DNA from: Macrocystis pyrifera
Taxonomy: Eukaryota > Sar > Phaeophyceae > Laminariales > Laminariaceae
DNA: 64,000 nt
Assembly: GCA_031763025.1 (NCBI GenBank)
Contig: JASSKH010000006.1
Location: 2,019,048 to 2,083,047 of the forward strand
Direction: 5' to 3'
The notes beneath the pieces were generated by a model that saw only the letters and a program-made list of their open reading frames with translations, did no database searches and was not told the origin of the DNA. Positions 46,614 through 59,600 of the stretch are shown piece by piece. Positions within the stretch are counted from its first letter, which is position 1. Each line of letters begins with the position of its first letter. The position numbers and the translations under genes were made by a program.

Positions 46614-47960
46614 TCACTTCTTCCGAACTGCCACAACGATCGCCTCGTCCCCCCCGCTGCTGAGATCCACGCGCAACTGGGAAGTAGTAGGTTGCCCAGC
46701 GCTGGTCTCGCCACCTCCTCCACCCCCAATAGGCGCTGCAGTCGGCGCGCATGTGTTGTGGACGTGGGCCAAGGACATCACGAGGGCAAACATGCGGGCC
46801 TTTTCCTCCACTCCTCCTGGTAGTGTAGGGGACAGCGGTGTGTCGTTGCTCGGGCCCGGAGGCGGGTATCTGAGGCTGGTCACAGAGGTTTAAGCGAAAA
46901 CGGGGTGGGGAGTCGTGCGCTATAGGGAAATGCTCCCGCAACGAAAGGGGGGCTTGAAGAAAGCACGTTTCGAAACAAGATCAGGGGTGCATCACAAGCA
47001 CTCTGAAACATGACCAAACTTAAACAATGGCGTGCAAAGGGGGAGCGCCTGCGTGTTGCTTGCGGCATGCCAGGTATCAAACAATCATGCTACGTAAGCA
47101 CGTATTGAACACGAAATGTATCGAAACACGCCGTCCCGTCCGCAACATGTGCATGCTACAAACTGTGGCTATCTGAACCCACGGCGTGGCAGTAGTTCAC
47201 TATGTTCGGTCTTGCAAGGTTTCCTGTACATAAAAGGTGGTGCCCAAGGGCATTTAAATGCGTAGTGTTACATTACCGGCAGGGCTATTCTGAGAACAGG
47301 TACTGCATGGCACAGCGAGAGATAAATCGAGGATACAGTGCATGTAGACTGTCCGACGCAGTGGTGTCGTAGTCAACTATTAATAGCTACCTGGTATAGC
47401 ACAAACAAATGGAAGTGAAGCCTTGGATGTTTCCCTTCGTGAACGAGACAGGTGACCTGCCGCGTCTTCACGTAGTTCACAATATCTACCGTTTCGCTGG
47501 GAATCATCGTCTCCACGACGACGCTTCTTCCTTGGAGGCAACCACTTGCGTATCACCTCACGGACACAGATGGTTCTGTAGTACTTGGTTTCTCGTGCCC
47601 ATCGCCAGTGCGGTCGCATGATGCCGTCTGGTATTCCAGCTCCCTTTGCCGATGCTGTAAGTTCAGGCGGCTGAAAGACTCCCTCAGGTTCGAGGCGGCA
47701 CTGTTGTTTCTCTTCTCCAACGCCTTCAGTTGGAGTCCAACCAGATGCGGAGGGGGGGGGAAGGTGACATGAAAATACGACGGGGGCATGGTGTGTGAGC
47801 CACCGTGTTTGTAGCATACCAGGTACCTTGTGCTTAGGCCATCGATCATCTATCACGCACCCAGAGATCCCGGCGAGCTCGAAGGGGGGTGTCCATTTGG
47901 TTTTCCCCTTTGGGCCTTCGTGACCGTCCCCGCACATTGCGGAGAAGTAGTGCCAGAAGG
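46614..47960 (-). CDS. Hypothetical protein, C-terminal part of a spliced gene
   Basis: Three exons on the minus strand, 47960-47827, 47654-47557 and 46875-46614, ending in TGA. Junctions use CTGAAG acceptor, CACAAG|GTACC donor, TTACAG acceptor, GTGAG|GTGAT donor and GACCAG acceptor, and phases fit (1, 0, 2). The first exon reads FWHYFSAMCGDGHEG and GKTKWTPPFELAG, with Trp and Cys use that looks coding. The last is Pro/Gly/Thr-rich with a helix-like EEKARMFALVMSLAHVHN and ends AIVVAVRKK. No domain is recognised. The 5' end is not found: the first exon needs one base from an upstream exon, perhaps near 49.0 kb where a phase-1 donor exists. A terminal exon ending in the second segment's other frame is the main alternative. 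Confidence 0.5.
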
Positions 47961-50900
47961 CTTCAGGGCACACACAGCAACGCAGCAGCGAGGAAACGCT
48001 AATATTCAAGCCTTCAAATTTGCAAATGTCTCCGGGGTTAGTCGCCCAACCAACCTGGCGCGATTTTTTTCTGCGGCGTCTCTGGAATCAAGACTCCCAG
48101 GGTGTGACCGGTGTGCTAACGTCTCCGGGTTTAGTCGCCCAACCAACATGGCGTGATATTTTTTCACGACGGCGTCTCTGGAATCAAGACTCCCAGGTTG
48201 TAACCGGTGCGCTATCTGTCCATGTGTCCCTCCAAAGTTTATATATATCGGGTGTAGGGGGGTGTGAAGCATTCGATATTGCTTACACGTACATCCCTCG
48301 GCAATTCTATTGTGTGGACCAAGGCTACGGTGATGTATGGGCCTACTGTTTTGGCGGCTCAGAACCCACCCGCGCGAGGGGCTGCCCTATCGTCTCCTAA
48401 AAACGAAACTATTCATTTCTAGTAGTTCAAACTACCCTGTACAATTAGTGTTAGCTATTTCTTGGCAGTCTTTAGTCTACAAATATTATCATTGCGGTTG
48501 CCATCCTCACCAATGTGCAGCATGAGCTTCAACGTTGACCATTCATAAGCATTCACTCCTCGAAAGAAGAAAACCAAGGGGGACACGAAAAATGCAAACA
48601 CTCTTTTCAGAGTCTTGTGTACCTACTCCTGGCTCGACCTCTATCAACTCCATCCACTTGCTGTCCTTGCTCTTTTCTCATGGCATGCCCCTCCACCTTC
48701 TACTCTTAAACCCTAAGCCGCGTCCAGGCTCCATCGCCACGACATCGGGGGATTGCTTCTTTTTTCAGCTTCACGGTATGCACCGCCAAGGAACACATTT
48801 TAAATTCTTCATTTTTTCACGTACAGAGCCACTCGTGCAAGTGGTCTGGACTCGGTAGTAGTGAAAAAGGCGATGCTCCGACGCATGGTACGGTGGGAGG
48901 GGGTGTGCCGTTTTTTTTGGGCGGCTTTTCCCCTGAGGAGTTCCATTCGAGATGCCTCACACCCGAATCGTATTTTGACTCTTCGAGTCCTTTTGAGAAG
49001 GAATGAAAGCGCTGTCAGATGAACAGCCCCAGGGCCTGCTATCGATAGGTATATAGACCAAAACAGCTTGTAAAATGTTATTAGTGTTTCAAAAACTATC
49101 GTAGCATGCGTTTCCCCCAAAGGCGGCACCCCCCTACGGCAGCCTTGGTATGTGGGGGGCATAGGCCCTTCTCGGTTTCCAGACAGGGTCTTGGTCGTGA
49201 GGCAAACTTGTTACTCCGGGTGGGCACCGCAGTTGTGGCTCTCTACTGCTGTAGTGTGAGACTTCAGGAGTTATGGCTGGTCTGCCCTCGCTCCTCACCT
49301 GTGATATGACATCAGAAATAGCTCCTGCTCGTTGCCAGCTGTTCCTGAGGTCTATGGTGCATGTACCACCTGTCGGTTGGGTATAGCAGGTTGTTCGGTC
49401 GGTAGTTACAAAACCCGACTATGAGCAGTGACCGCTGACTAAATGGCTCATACAAATGTAGTGATCCCCAACCACCACTAACAATGTGGTCGTGCAATCC
49501 ATTTAAATTTGCTTCTTGGAAAAACGTTTTTGTTAGTTATTCGCTGGACGAAGGGATGTCTCCGCGCGGGTTGTCGTTCAAAGGATCAGGCTCTACTGTA
49601 GTATCTCAACTTCGTACAGCGGCGTTTCCTCCCCGATATCTCAGCAGCCACTCGGGGCCATGTCCTAGGCGATATGTTATACTAGCGGAGCGCCAATCGT
49701 GCTATCTTATCACCGTATACCACTCGAAAATACCTCAGCCCATACTTCCTGTCCGATACACTGACTAGTCTTGTCGCCTATGCGTGGACCACTCCCATTC
49801 CCGCAATACAGTTTTTCGTGGTTTCAAGTTGTAGCCCCTACCTACCCACGAAGACTGAAGCGCATGCACACAACTAAGAACACACCCGGTGCCGCAGAAA
49901 TATCGCACCCGCAACGAAAGCAACACCAGTATTAATAGCGGCCCCTCGGGTCTACCATCTCGCGCGCCGCTGTACCCATTGCAACCGCCTAACAAAGTAC
50001 GTTTTTTGGCGTTCCTCTGGTGTCAACCATTCAGATGCATCTTTAGCATCATTCCTGGCCATGATAGGCGCGTACTACGGTTGGGGTGGACCCGAACTCT
50101 CCGAGAGGCCTCCTCACTTGATGAAAGTATAGGATGTCCAAAATAGCTCACCCTAAAACTCGTTTCGAGAAAAAGCTGAGCGTGCAACCCAATACATTTA
50201 TCCGATAGCCTAGGTATAACACAAATCATTGTTGTCAAACGCTATTATTACACAGTAAAGACACTTCCCTCGATACTGGGTTGAGGAGCCTACTGACAAT
50301 CAGATATGTTGGCCCGAATTGCCACCCCTGTCGCAGCAGGCGCGCCACATACATTCACCCACGACGTGCGTCCACCTGGCTTGGCATCACGTGTGGGCGT
50401 TTCAAGGGTTGGCGGCATGTTTGCGCGATCGGCCTCGGATTCTTGCGCAGGTGTCCCCCGTCGCCCCCCCTGACAAGGGTGGGCACGTGGATATGCACGC
50501 ACGGGATGCCTGTTGAAATTTTGCAGTTGAGCAATTTCCGTGCGAGACATGTGCGCGGCTTGAGTGCAACCGGTTACAACGATAGCCTTTTATTCAACGC
50601 GGGAAACATATTAGAAACACACACCTTTTAGGTGAGTTTATCTACGAACAGGGCCCGTTCTCTCTTGTCAGTTGTAAACTACTTTATAACCAGGTGTGCC
50701 TTTATGGTATTGACAAACTTCCGACCAAATACGATTTATCTGTTTGCAGCTCTATGACGTATCTATCATAGTGCTGTCGCATGCAAGGTATACTTTGTAC
50801 AGAGTGTACGGGTTATCAAGAGTATTCGACCTGACATTCTTCGTGGAATGGATTTTGTTTTTGACGGCGTATGCTCTCCCACTTCTAGTTTTTGGACGTT

Positions 50901-51052
50901 GCGACGCCTGATGCCCACGTACCACCTGGGTAGTAAATCGCGATGTTGCTGTGCCCCGTTGGAGCCCCTGCGCTATCAACATATTTTAGAGAGTGCATTT
51001 CTCTAGCCGCGTTGTGTGTTGCTTTCCTACGTGGAGAATAATGTCGTTCGAT
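47961..51052. other. Possible upstream exons of the 46.6-48.0 kb gene
   Basis: A phase-1 donor near 48.97 kb on the minus strand (CGGGT|GTGAGG) could feed the exon at 47960, but the frame around it is not convincing. Nothing else is supported besides the 93-bp duplication. Confidence 0.3.
48028..48215. repeat. 93-bp tandem duplication
   Basis: Copy 1 starts at 48028 and copy 2 at 48121. Both contain TTAGTCGCCCAACCAAC and GGAATCAAGACTCCCAGG. The copies are clearly diverged, so this is not an assembly echo. Confidence 0.85.
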
Positions 51053-54000
51053 TTATTCGAACAAGCGAAGGTGCACCTTCTCGGACAAGGAGTGATCCTC
51101 GTCGCCATCTCGCTCCATGGGAATGGCGTCGAGATTACAGCTCTCTGGAGACCCATCACGCTCCGATGGAGACCCACCGGACGACTCCGTAGAATCCCGC
51201 ATAGGCACCGGGGGGGGGCGGGGGCTTGTTGTCGAAACAAACTCTGCCGGTTGAAGAGGGAAAGCGTCCCGGGTTGCTTTAGTTGCTGCGTGCAATAAGC
51301 CTTTATTCATATGGGTGCTAGCGTTGGAAATTGATAGCGGCATCGACTTCGGTACGATATATACCGATAAAACAAAGTCGATGAAAAATCGGCATTTGAT
51401 ACATGAAGCTTTCGTTCAGTTATTTGCTTAAAAAACACGGGGATGCCAGGGGATGGAGGGCGAAACACATTCGATACGATATATCTATACATCGAAATGT
51501 CGATATGTCGAAACTTTCAACACAACATCCTACACAAATGGGTAATGCTCACCGACTAGTTTTTCAAGAGCCGAACAGCAGAGCGATGTGAAGGAGCCCA
51601 GCTCGCCCTCGGTAGTACGGGTGAACGCAGGCATTCTATCATACGAGTGAACTCCGCCGTGTGACTGCAAATGAATATTCCACCACTCACGCCGAATACA
51701 GGTAGCTTTGCAAAGCAAGCGCCACCCACCAAACGTACACATCATAGCCTTTAAGCGCTTGTCGACAAGTGGCTTCACATCGCTGAAGGGTACCACCCGC
51801 CCCGACCCAAGTACCCAAGGTCTCGCGGTGATTGTGATTTTCTCGGAAAACCGCATGCGTCTCCGAAAGAGCACAGTTGCATCTATCTTTGCTTTGCGGG
51901 TAGGTTACCATGACGTGCTCCATGGTGAGGTCACTTTGTGCCTATTTTCAGAACTGTGCAACGCCACGTCCATGTATGTATGCGCGACGCCCTATCAAGT
52001 AGCTATCTTCTGCATGAAAAGCGCGAGTGGCCCCTGGCCCTTCCTCACCTTCACGGCAGTGACGTCCCTCACGGGATTTGCAAGAGAGATCAAGTAGTCA
52101 TCCACGTGCTCGATCTTCGGAAAGACGAGGCACGCGTTTGAGCTGATGAGGCCGAGAGCACCCATAGCGCTGGCTGTTTTTGACACGGGGCCGGACATGC
52201 TGATGTGCCCTGCTCTGCGACCCGCCCCCCCGTCGTGTGCACCTGTCTTGTCAGGGGTGCATGCTGTAGATGACCGCCCCTACCGCCGAAGTCCGAGAGG
52301 GTTCCACCGCAGGAAGGTTATTGTTTTGGCGTTTGGACGCGTGCTACCAGGTGTAGGGGTACGTACAGCAGTAGCACCTGGCTTTTCTGACGCTTATCAC
52401 TCGAAGAGCTCTATGCATTTACCCAACACCTCACCTCGAGAAAAAAACGTGACCTAAAGCCCGACACACAAGTAACCTCATAGGATACAACAGTAGCCAT
52501 CTCACTACGGTAAAAATACAGCAGCATACACATCGGACCCGAATACCCCAAGATGAAGGAACTAAGAATACTGGCAGGCTACACGCTGCGGGAGTATCAC
52601 CGAGCAATACCAATAGGTTACGAGCCCCATTTCAGCTCCAGGTCCACGAAGGTTCCTGTATGTTGGTAGCTCCTCAACTCCGCGAAACCCTTGGGCTCAT
52701 AAGTGCAACCCCAACATCTGCCGTATCGCGGCTCTTTGGAGGGCCCAGAGCGTACTCATTCTGCACTTATTTATATACGATATTATATGTCTTCCCTTGA
52801 TCTTCCTTTACAATCAATGCCTGTGGTGGCCATGCATCGGAGGAGTAGACCCTGACGTTTTTTTAAACGTAATTTTGAATGTGTCTAGAACCAAACGGTA
52901 AGGGGCCTTAGCTGTTTATCGTTCATCGGCGTGGTGTAGCAGACCCTGGCGTTTTGTTTGAAACGTGTGAAGAACAAAGCATGAGAAACCCTTCGTGCAA
53001 ACCATGAACTCGGTGTACCTGGTACAAGCTGTTCGAGATAGTCACCTCTATGCAGTACGGATATAGCCTCTAAGTCAACTGTCCGACTCTGTTTTTCGGG
53101 CCATGCAAACCTTACCAAGCATGTCGTTCAGCGCATGCAAACCATGCGTGCCTTCAGTCCCTTGCTTGGATACGAAAGAAACTCAGCGGGGGGGTGCACT
53201 TACATCACTTGTCTTCGCAGTCTCCATGCGCTTTTGTAATAATCGGGCTGATTTCCATGTGAGAGATGACCAACCTTCATTTCCGCCCGTGCCCAACCCG
53301 GAGCATCCTCCTGGTTTGACCCCCTTTGCCCCGCGACGAGCCCCTTTTTCCACCGTTGATGTAAGTTTCTTACGGTTCGACGTCTTAGGGTGGGACATTG
53401 TTGTGGCCGCTGGATCCCCGGACGCGGAGGCCGCGGTGGTGGTAGAGGGGGGGCAGCTTACGCTTGCCATGAAGGCGCGTTTTAAACATGACGCGAAGAC
53501 ATTGAGCTTGTCGTAGGGGTTGCCGATTTGATGCCCCGGCCACTGCAGACATCCTGTTGCGTACCACTAGTCTCTAGGCTAGCGTTGGCTTCAGTAGGCA
53601 CCACGTCTGTAGGAGGATTGGGTGCTCTGCCCTGGCAGGCCGCCGTGAGCATCGACGGGTCCGCTACCCCTTCCTCTTGTAACCGTAACCTCGCCCCCTT
53701 TCCCAATATGTGCATGTCGGTCGAAGCTAGGTAAACACTCTCCCTCCCGGCAAGGACTGCTTCCTCCGCCAATGGCAGATATCGCCGCAGCGTCAATCTG
53801 GTCCACACGAAAGGGCGTTGCAGATGGGGTTTGCTCTACCCTGCTGTTTGGGCCCGAGGGCTCCAAGTAGAGAGAGAAGGGGCGCACGTGCTTGATGAAC
53901 TCGTGGAGAACTCCTGGGGGCGCGCGCGAATCATGCACGATGGGCTCGCAGCGTGACTCCTTCTCGTCTGAGTCTTCCCGAGAAGGAGGAACTGAACGGC

Positions 54001-56617
54001 CGTTGGTAGGGGCGGTCGAGGCTACAGCATGCTGTTGAGAGTAGTCGCCGCTTGTAGCCGTTGCAGGCAACAGCTGTAGTGTCGAAGATAGCGACATCGT
54101 ATCCGGCGGTAGGAGTTCCTCGGCAGTCACGAGACCTTGGCAAATACGCCGGTATAGGTCAAATCTGGCGGAAAGAGGAGCCCCTAAGGGTGACTCGCCA
54201 CCGACCACCACGCCCTCGCCGTTAACTGAACCCAATGGGCAGTTTTCCCCGGTCCAGATGATGTTTGCCCCCCCAATAGTTTGCTGGTCGCGGGCCACTA
54301 CCGACGCCTGTGTGAGAATGATAACGTTGTTGACGAGAAGTGAGTGAAGCTGAGAATCAGTTGTGGTGTGGTAATTTGCAGTTGTTTTGTTGGGTAAAGC
54401 GACCACCTGTGGTGACCATATATGTTGCATGGGCACGAAACCACTTTTGGCGGGCGTTGCGGTGCGCACTTTGGCCTGCAAGGTGTTGCACATTGTACAT
54501 CAGCACGGCTCCCACAGTGCATCTCGTCCTCAGAACAATGTTTTAAGAAGCTTTATCCACGCGACTGCGATACAGTTCCGCGATTGCAAATTAATGTTAC
54601 GAGTATACTCGACTTTTCTGGGAGAAAAAATGAACTGAACCCAGTGGGAACCAATTGTTTGACTAGCACGTCATGCGTGACTTTGTACCGTGCCCGTGCA
54701 GTGCTTTCGGGCACTATAACACACCAAAGAAAGATCGTGTCGGGTACGTCTTCGAACCTACCAGGGTACCCTTTACGATAGCCGTCGAGTTCGCTTACAT
54801 ATAGGCGTGTCCGTTGAGAGGCGGAGGAGCTCACGTCACACTTACAAGGCTGCCTGGCTGTGCTGCTCTTCCCGTCAAAACTTTCCCCGGCTGTCCAGAT
54901 GTTTCCTTAGACAAGAACGCGATCTGCTTCGCGATCACCTCCATCCTGTAGTGTAGGCCACCCAACGGTTATCATTATCAGGGATACTTCCAGATGAAAT
55001 ACGAGGCAGTACGTACACACAACATGCCTAGAAGGCCAGGCAATCAAGGCTGTCGAGGGTCCAGCCGATCCTCTTGTCGCATACGAGGGATCTTGGGACG
55101 AAAGACGAGGCGGTACGCATGCAACTCCGTCGGTGAATACTCGCAGGGGGCTAGTCAATCATGGCTACTCAGAGTCCAGCAGGCAATTTGGTATCGTACT
55201 GGTATCTGCCAGCGCCACTGCTCCATGTAAGATACGATGATGCCACGCTTGGAGGCATCGATCGGGGGCGGATGATCGCGGTTTGGTACTGCGACTGTTG
55301 TAGCTAATGCTGTTATGCTTTCTTTGGCGCACCTGACGATAATCTGGCGGGAGAGGGTCTCCATCTCTTCTTGTCCGCTCCCCACTGTTTCGCTAAAAGG
55401 CGTCTCTGTCTGTGTGTTACGGTGATGGTCATCGGAAATCCCAAAGCAAAAGATGGAGCTGTCAGCCAGCCAACAGACCTTGCACGGTTGCTGGTCTCGA
55501 AGGAACACCACGTGAGCGACCCATATGGAATGACCGAGTCGATAATATAATACACGCTTGACTGCATACATACCTGGCACCTGGCACCTGGTACCTGGGG
55601 TACCTTGTATGGTTGTGGTGCGAATGGTAATTATCGCATTCGTGAGTGATCGCACCTCGAGCCTCGGAAACGCCCGTCTTTTTGCGTTTGGAAACGCTCG
55701 GAATCGCTCTGCAGTGTCATTTTATGGCAGTGCCACTGCATTTCATGTAATGCAGTTCATGGCAATATCAATGACAGAGCTGTGGCAGCGCCACGGCCGA
55801 TTATATCCCGTGGCGCTTGCCGTGGCAACCCGCGGCTTGCCATTGCAGAGCCCATGACAAGCCCCGCGGCAGCGCCGCGGTCAGCCGCAGGTGGCCATGA
55901 TCACTGCGTTGGTACGTCACTAAAATATAAAAAAATGTGTATTCGTGGTGGCAGCTCATCACATGGCATTACTCTGCGGTACAGGAACATCGTAGGACTC
56001 CACTCGAGAAACCGTTCATATTGCAGGCGGTGTTGCGCACATCCACGGCTCATACGTACGAGCTCGTAAACGAAAGCCGGCAAAGCTTGGGCACAAACGA
56101 CGAGATACGTGTTGCATGAACGGACAACTGATATCATAATCATCGCTTTCCAAAAACCACCCTCGGGTACGACACGAGGGCGCGAGAGCGGGTTGGTATC
56201 ACATCAATCTGTTCATCAGACCCGTTCAATTTCTCACACAAGAATCGAATTTGAATTCAGACCTCAATTAGAATGCAAGATCCATCGTGGGCCTAAAAAC
56301 CTCGTCGTGTCCTATCGCATCCCACGACGCCCCAACCAACAACTATATTATCAGTCCTTTCCACCAAGCATGGCCGGCCGTCATAGAGATAATCTCAGTC
56401 CATCGATCATATCCGTGAACTCCCCACGGAAACTGTCCATGGCGGCACACTCCTCCTTTTGAAATAGCCAGGATCGATTTGGGTCACCCGAGGGTAACAA
56501 CAACAGAAAAACAATCAAGTCCAACTGTACCAGGGAGGTGAACTTTTCTTCGAAAGGGTTCTTCGCGACGCGCTTGCGTTCAACATCCTCCTCAATGGCA
56601 GCCAGTTCCTCCTCCAT
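51053..56617 (-). CDS. Hypothetical multi-exon protein, about 650-700 aa
   Basis: Exons on the minus strand: 56617-56531 (ATG, MEEELAAIEEDVERKR), 55490-55333, 54945-54846, 54307 to about 53.7 kb, about 53544-53204, 53088-53019, 52209-52049, 51664-51553 and 51243-51053 (TAA). All junctions except the one near 53.6 kb were checked for GT-AG and phase and they agree. An amphipathic stretch (METLSRQIIV, then MEVIAKQIAFLSKE) is created by joining exons 2 and 3. The fourth exon has IGGANIIWTGENCPL and then a Ser/Pro-rich, probably disordered part. The fifth has IGNPYDKLNVFASCLKRAF followed by a basic linker; the seventh has ACLVFPKIEHVDDYLISLAN. The C-terminus is acidic and Ser-rich. No signal peptide, membrane span or known domain was recognised, so no function is assigned. 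The acceptor at 52209 is weak, and an ATG at 52198 could instead start a shorter gene. Confidence 0.55.
55690..55910. repeat. GC-rich palindromic CATGGCA/GCCGTGG patch
   Basis: Overlapping short inverted repeats such as GGCAGCGCCACGGCC and CCCGTGGCGCTTGCC, in the same motif vocabulary as the TIR element at 18564-19076. No clear TIRs were found. It lies in the first intron of the unknown gene at 51-56.6 kb. Confidence 0.5.
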
Positions 56618-59600
56618 GACTGTTGCTGCTGCTGCTGGGCTCTGGGATTGCTCTGTCGCGCTGTGCTGGGCTTTTATGTCCGTATAACCACAGCGTACTG
56701 CCCCCCGTGATATGAAACGCCATAGGATTCGATATGAACACCGAAGAGAAGAGAGAGTGGTAAAGGGCGCTTCGCTTCTCCGCGTGTTTCGACGTTTTTC
56801 GGAAAGAAAAACTCGACCGGCCTCGATCAGCCAAATCAACGTCCTGCACGACGAAATTTTCTGTAGGACGGTGCTGCTTGCAGCGCAAAGAGAAAGAGAT
56901 CGAAAGGGAGGCTGGATGGCAAGAGAGAAAACGGACTAATTACGAGAGAGAAAACGGACTAATTACGAGTCCACCGGACTCCCGGAGGGGGGCTTTGGAT
57001 CTTTGGATGGACGATGGATGTCAACACGCTTCTAGCAGTGAGAGTGAGTGAAATGTGCTGCGCGACTGACTGCTGCGTAATCCCAGCAGCAAAGAACGGA
57101 GACTGGCTTTAGGAAAGCAGTTGGCGATCGGTCGGGGGGCAGCACTCATCGCCGATAGTAGTGCAGTACAGTACTGCTGTAGCCGTATAGTAGTAGCAAC
57201 AACCAGCTCGCAACAAAGGTGCAAAGTCGTGAACACGAGGCAATCAATCAAACATTAACATGTCGCAAGAGAAATACCCACCATTTTTTACTATTAATAT
57301 GATGCAATAAGAGCAAGTAGGACATATAGTAAAAATGGGACGAACGGAAGGATACGCCAAGCGTGCCGGTCATCCTTGACGGTGGGAGAGCATGGCACAG
57401 TAGCAATGGGATGTACGGTCACAAAACGCGAGCTGGTACACTGTAACTAGGCACCGAGGATGTGCTAGATTGACACCCCCAATAAAAAACTCTGCTTCGA
57501 GACCTGCCTCGAGACTGTCGAGGCTGATCATGACGCGTTTGTTCGTGTGTTGTGTGCGTGTGCAGGACTCACTCGTCGTACTGCGTGCTCTGCATGCACT
57601 TGTTTTGTGCATGCATGCACATACAAGCAGCATGTTATATGCGAGCATTCTTAAATAAAGTATACATGCATGAATCGTGATGTGGGCAAAATTGCGGGCA
57701 CCAAATAAATATAGGTATAAAAAGAAAAAAAAAGAACTGTGAGATCGAGGATTTCGTCGACACTCATTTTTGCAAGCTGTGTGTGATAACTTCGATCGCG
57801 CATACTACGAGTTTTACATGGCCTCACCACGCACGATAATAATATCTCGCAGCATGCATGCACGTGCGTGCGAACACAAAAAAATAGGGGCGTAATAATA
57901 GTGCTATTTACGACACCGGTGTCGTAAAGCACTACACCTCCCAGCTCAACCCGTACTGGGTTTTACCCTCAACGGCTTCCTAGACAACTAGCCGTGTGCA
58001 GTCACAGGTCCATTCCTTCCCCCCCCCCCCCGGCAATTTGCCTCTATCTTTGTCGCGCTTGAGATTCAGCATCCCTCTTCTCGTCGGTTTTCATCGAATT
58101 TTGCCAATAATTCGCTCTTTCTGTCTTTCGGCGTCGGAAGGAAGATCCAGAAAAAAGCGCCTCGGGTGCTACACAGGCATTCGAATCTCTGGCCTGCATA
58201 CATACAATACATGATGACGGATTGCTCCTACGTCTCTGTTGCGTTGTGATATACCGGTACGAGTGGGTTTGAGCCTACTTCTTTGTAGCAGGTATTATGC
58301 CCTGCAGACAGCAGTCTACCGCATTATCTACCGCTGGCCGTTGCGGCTGTGTAGAGAGCCCATTTCTGCTGATAAAATATCTTTAGCCCGGTTGGTGAAA
58401 CGGTGGCGCTTTCGCGCCAAACTCTGTTCGCATGCCGTCAAATTCGAAAATAGCCGCCAAGCATAAAGCTTCGTCCAACATCACTTGCTGCAAGTACCTG
58501 TTACGTCACATTGATCCGAACTGCGGGTAGTGTGTTTTTTCACGTAGTGTGTACTCGTCTGAATACACTTGACCTCTTTCTGGGAAAGCGAGTCTGTTGG
58601 TCGCGAGTTTCCATGCATGCATGCGCACTACTAACGAGCGATAGATCGTATTCATCACCCTACTATTCTTACTGTAGGGTGTTCAATATATTTACCACCC
58701 CATGCATTCGAACCAGATGCTCGCCTAAAAATCGCTTCGCATTTAGATTCATTTTCCAAATTAGTAACACAATGGAGTTACGCATACATAATACCTGGTA
58801 CAATGCTTGCCTGCACGTAGCTCTACACGTGGACGGATGGCTTGCTGCCATTAGCTTATCGTTTAACCTGTTACAGTAGGTTGTACTGCAGTACCATATT
58901 AGTTATTGATCAAGTTATCAGAGCGTCAAAACGTTCAACGCACAGCACGCCGCACTTCCTCCCAGCAACGCCAACCATGAGATCTGCCGAGTATGTCTTC
59001 TGCCTCACCCAGAGAAAAAAGTATATTTTTTGTTGATAGTCCTGGACTGAATCAACACGCCCTCGATTGGGCAGAGGGACTGAAAAAAACACCCGCACAA
59101 AACCGAAACCGAACTTCACTCCGTCTGGAAAATATGCGATCCAATCAAAGTACATACCGAAGGTAGGTACAGCCGAGTGACAAACGAAATATAAGGAAAA
59201 CGTTAACATGAGGAGATGGGGGGAGGGAAGGGGGGGGGGGGTCGTACCAGGCACCAGGTATAGGACTAACGGTACCATGAGAAGCCGAAGTGCGATACTT
59301 TCTCCGAGTCAACATTTTCCATTGGCTGCAACCCCCCGCGAACGCAGCAGCTAGATACACCCTGTTACTATTAATCCTCTACCCTGTGGAGGATTCTTGT
59401 GCAAGGATAGACAGCCGCCATAATAATAGTCTAGTGTTATTATTATATTAATAGTATATTGCTGTGGAAGACAAAGCTGGTATATTTAGTTCCATCTTAT
59501 TCATAATGGCTAAGGCGACGGACGGTAAAACATCAAAATATCGCCCCACATAAGGCCACAGCCAACCTCCCTCCCTCCCTTGCTTTGAGGCATAACAAGA

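Noticed and set aside
56456-56530. Read-through frame after the first exon of the 51-56.6 kb gene (LDLIVFLLLLPSG)
   Set aside because: It stays open and looks hydrophobic, but the GTACAG donor at 56530 and the in-phase join to 55490 give a more coherent protein.
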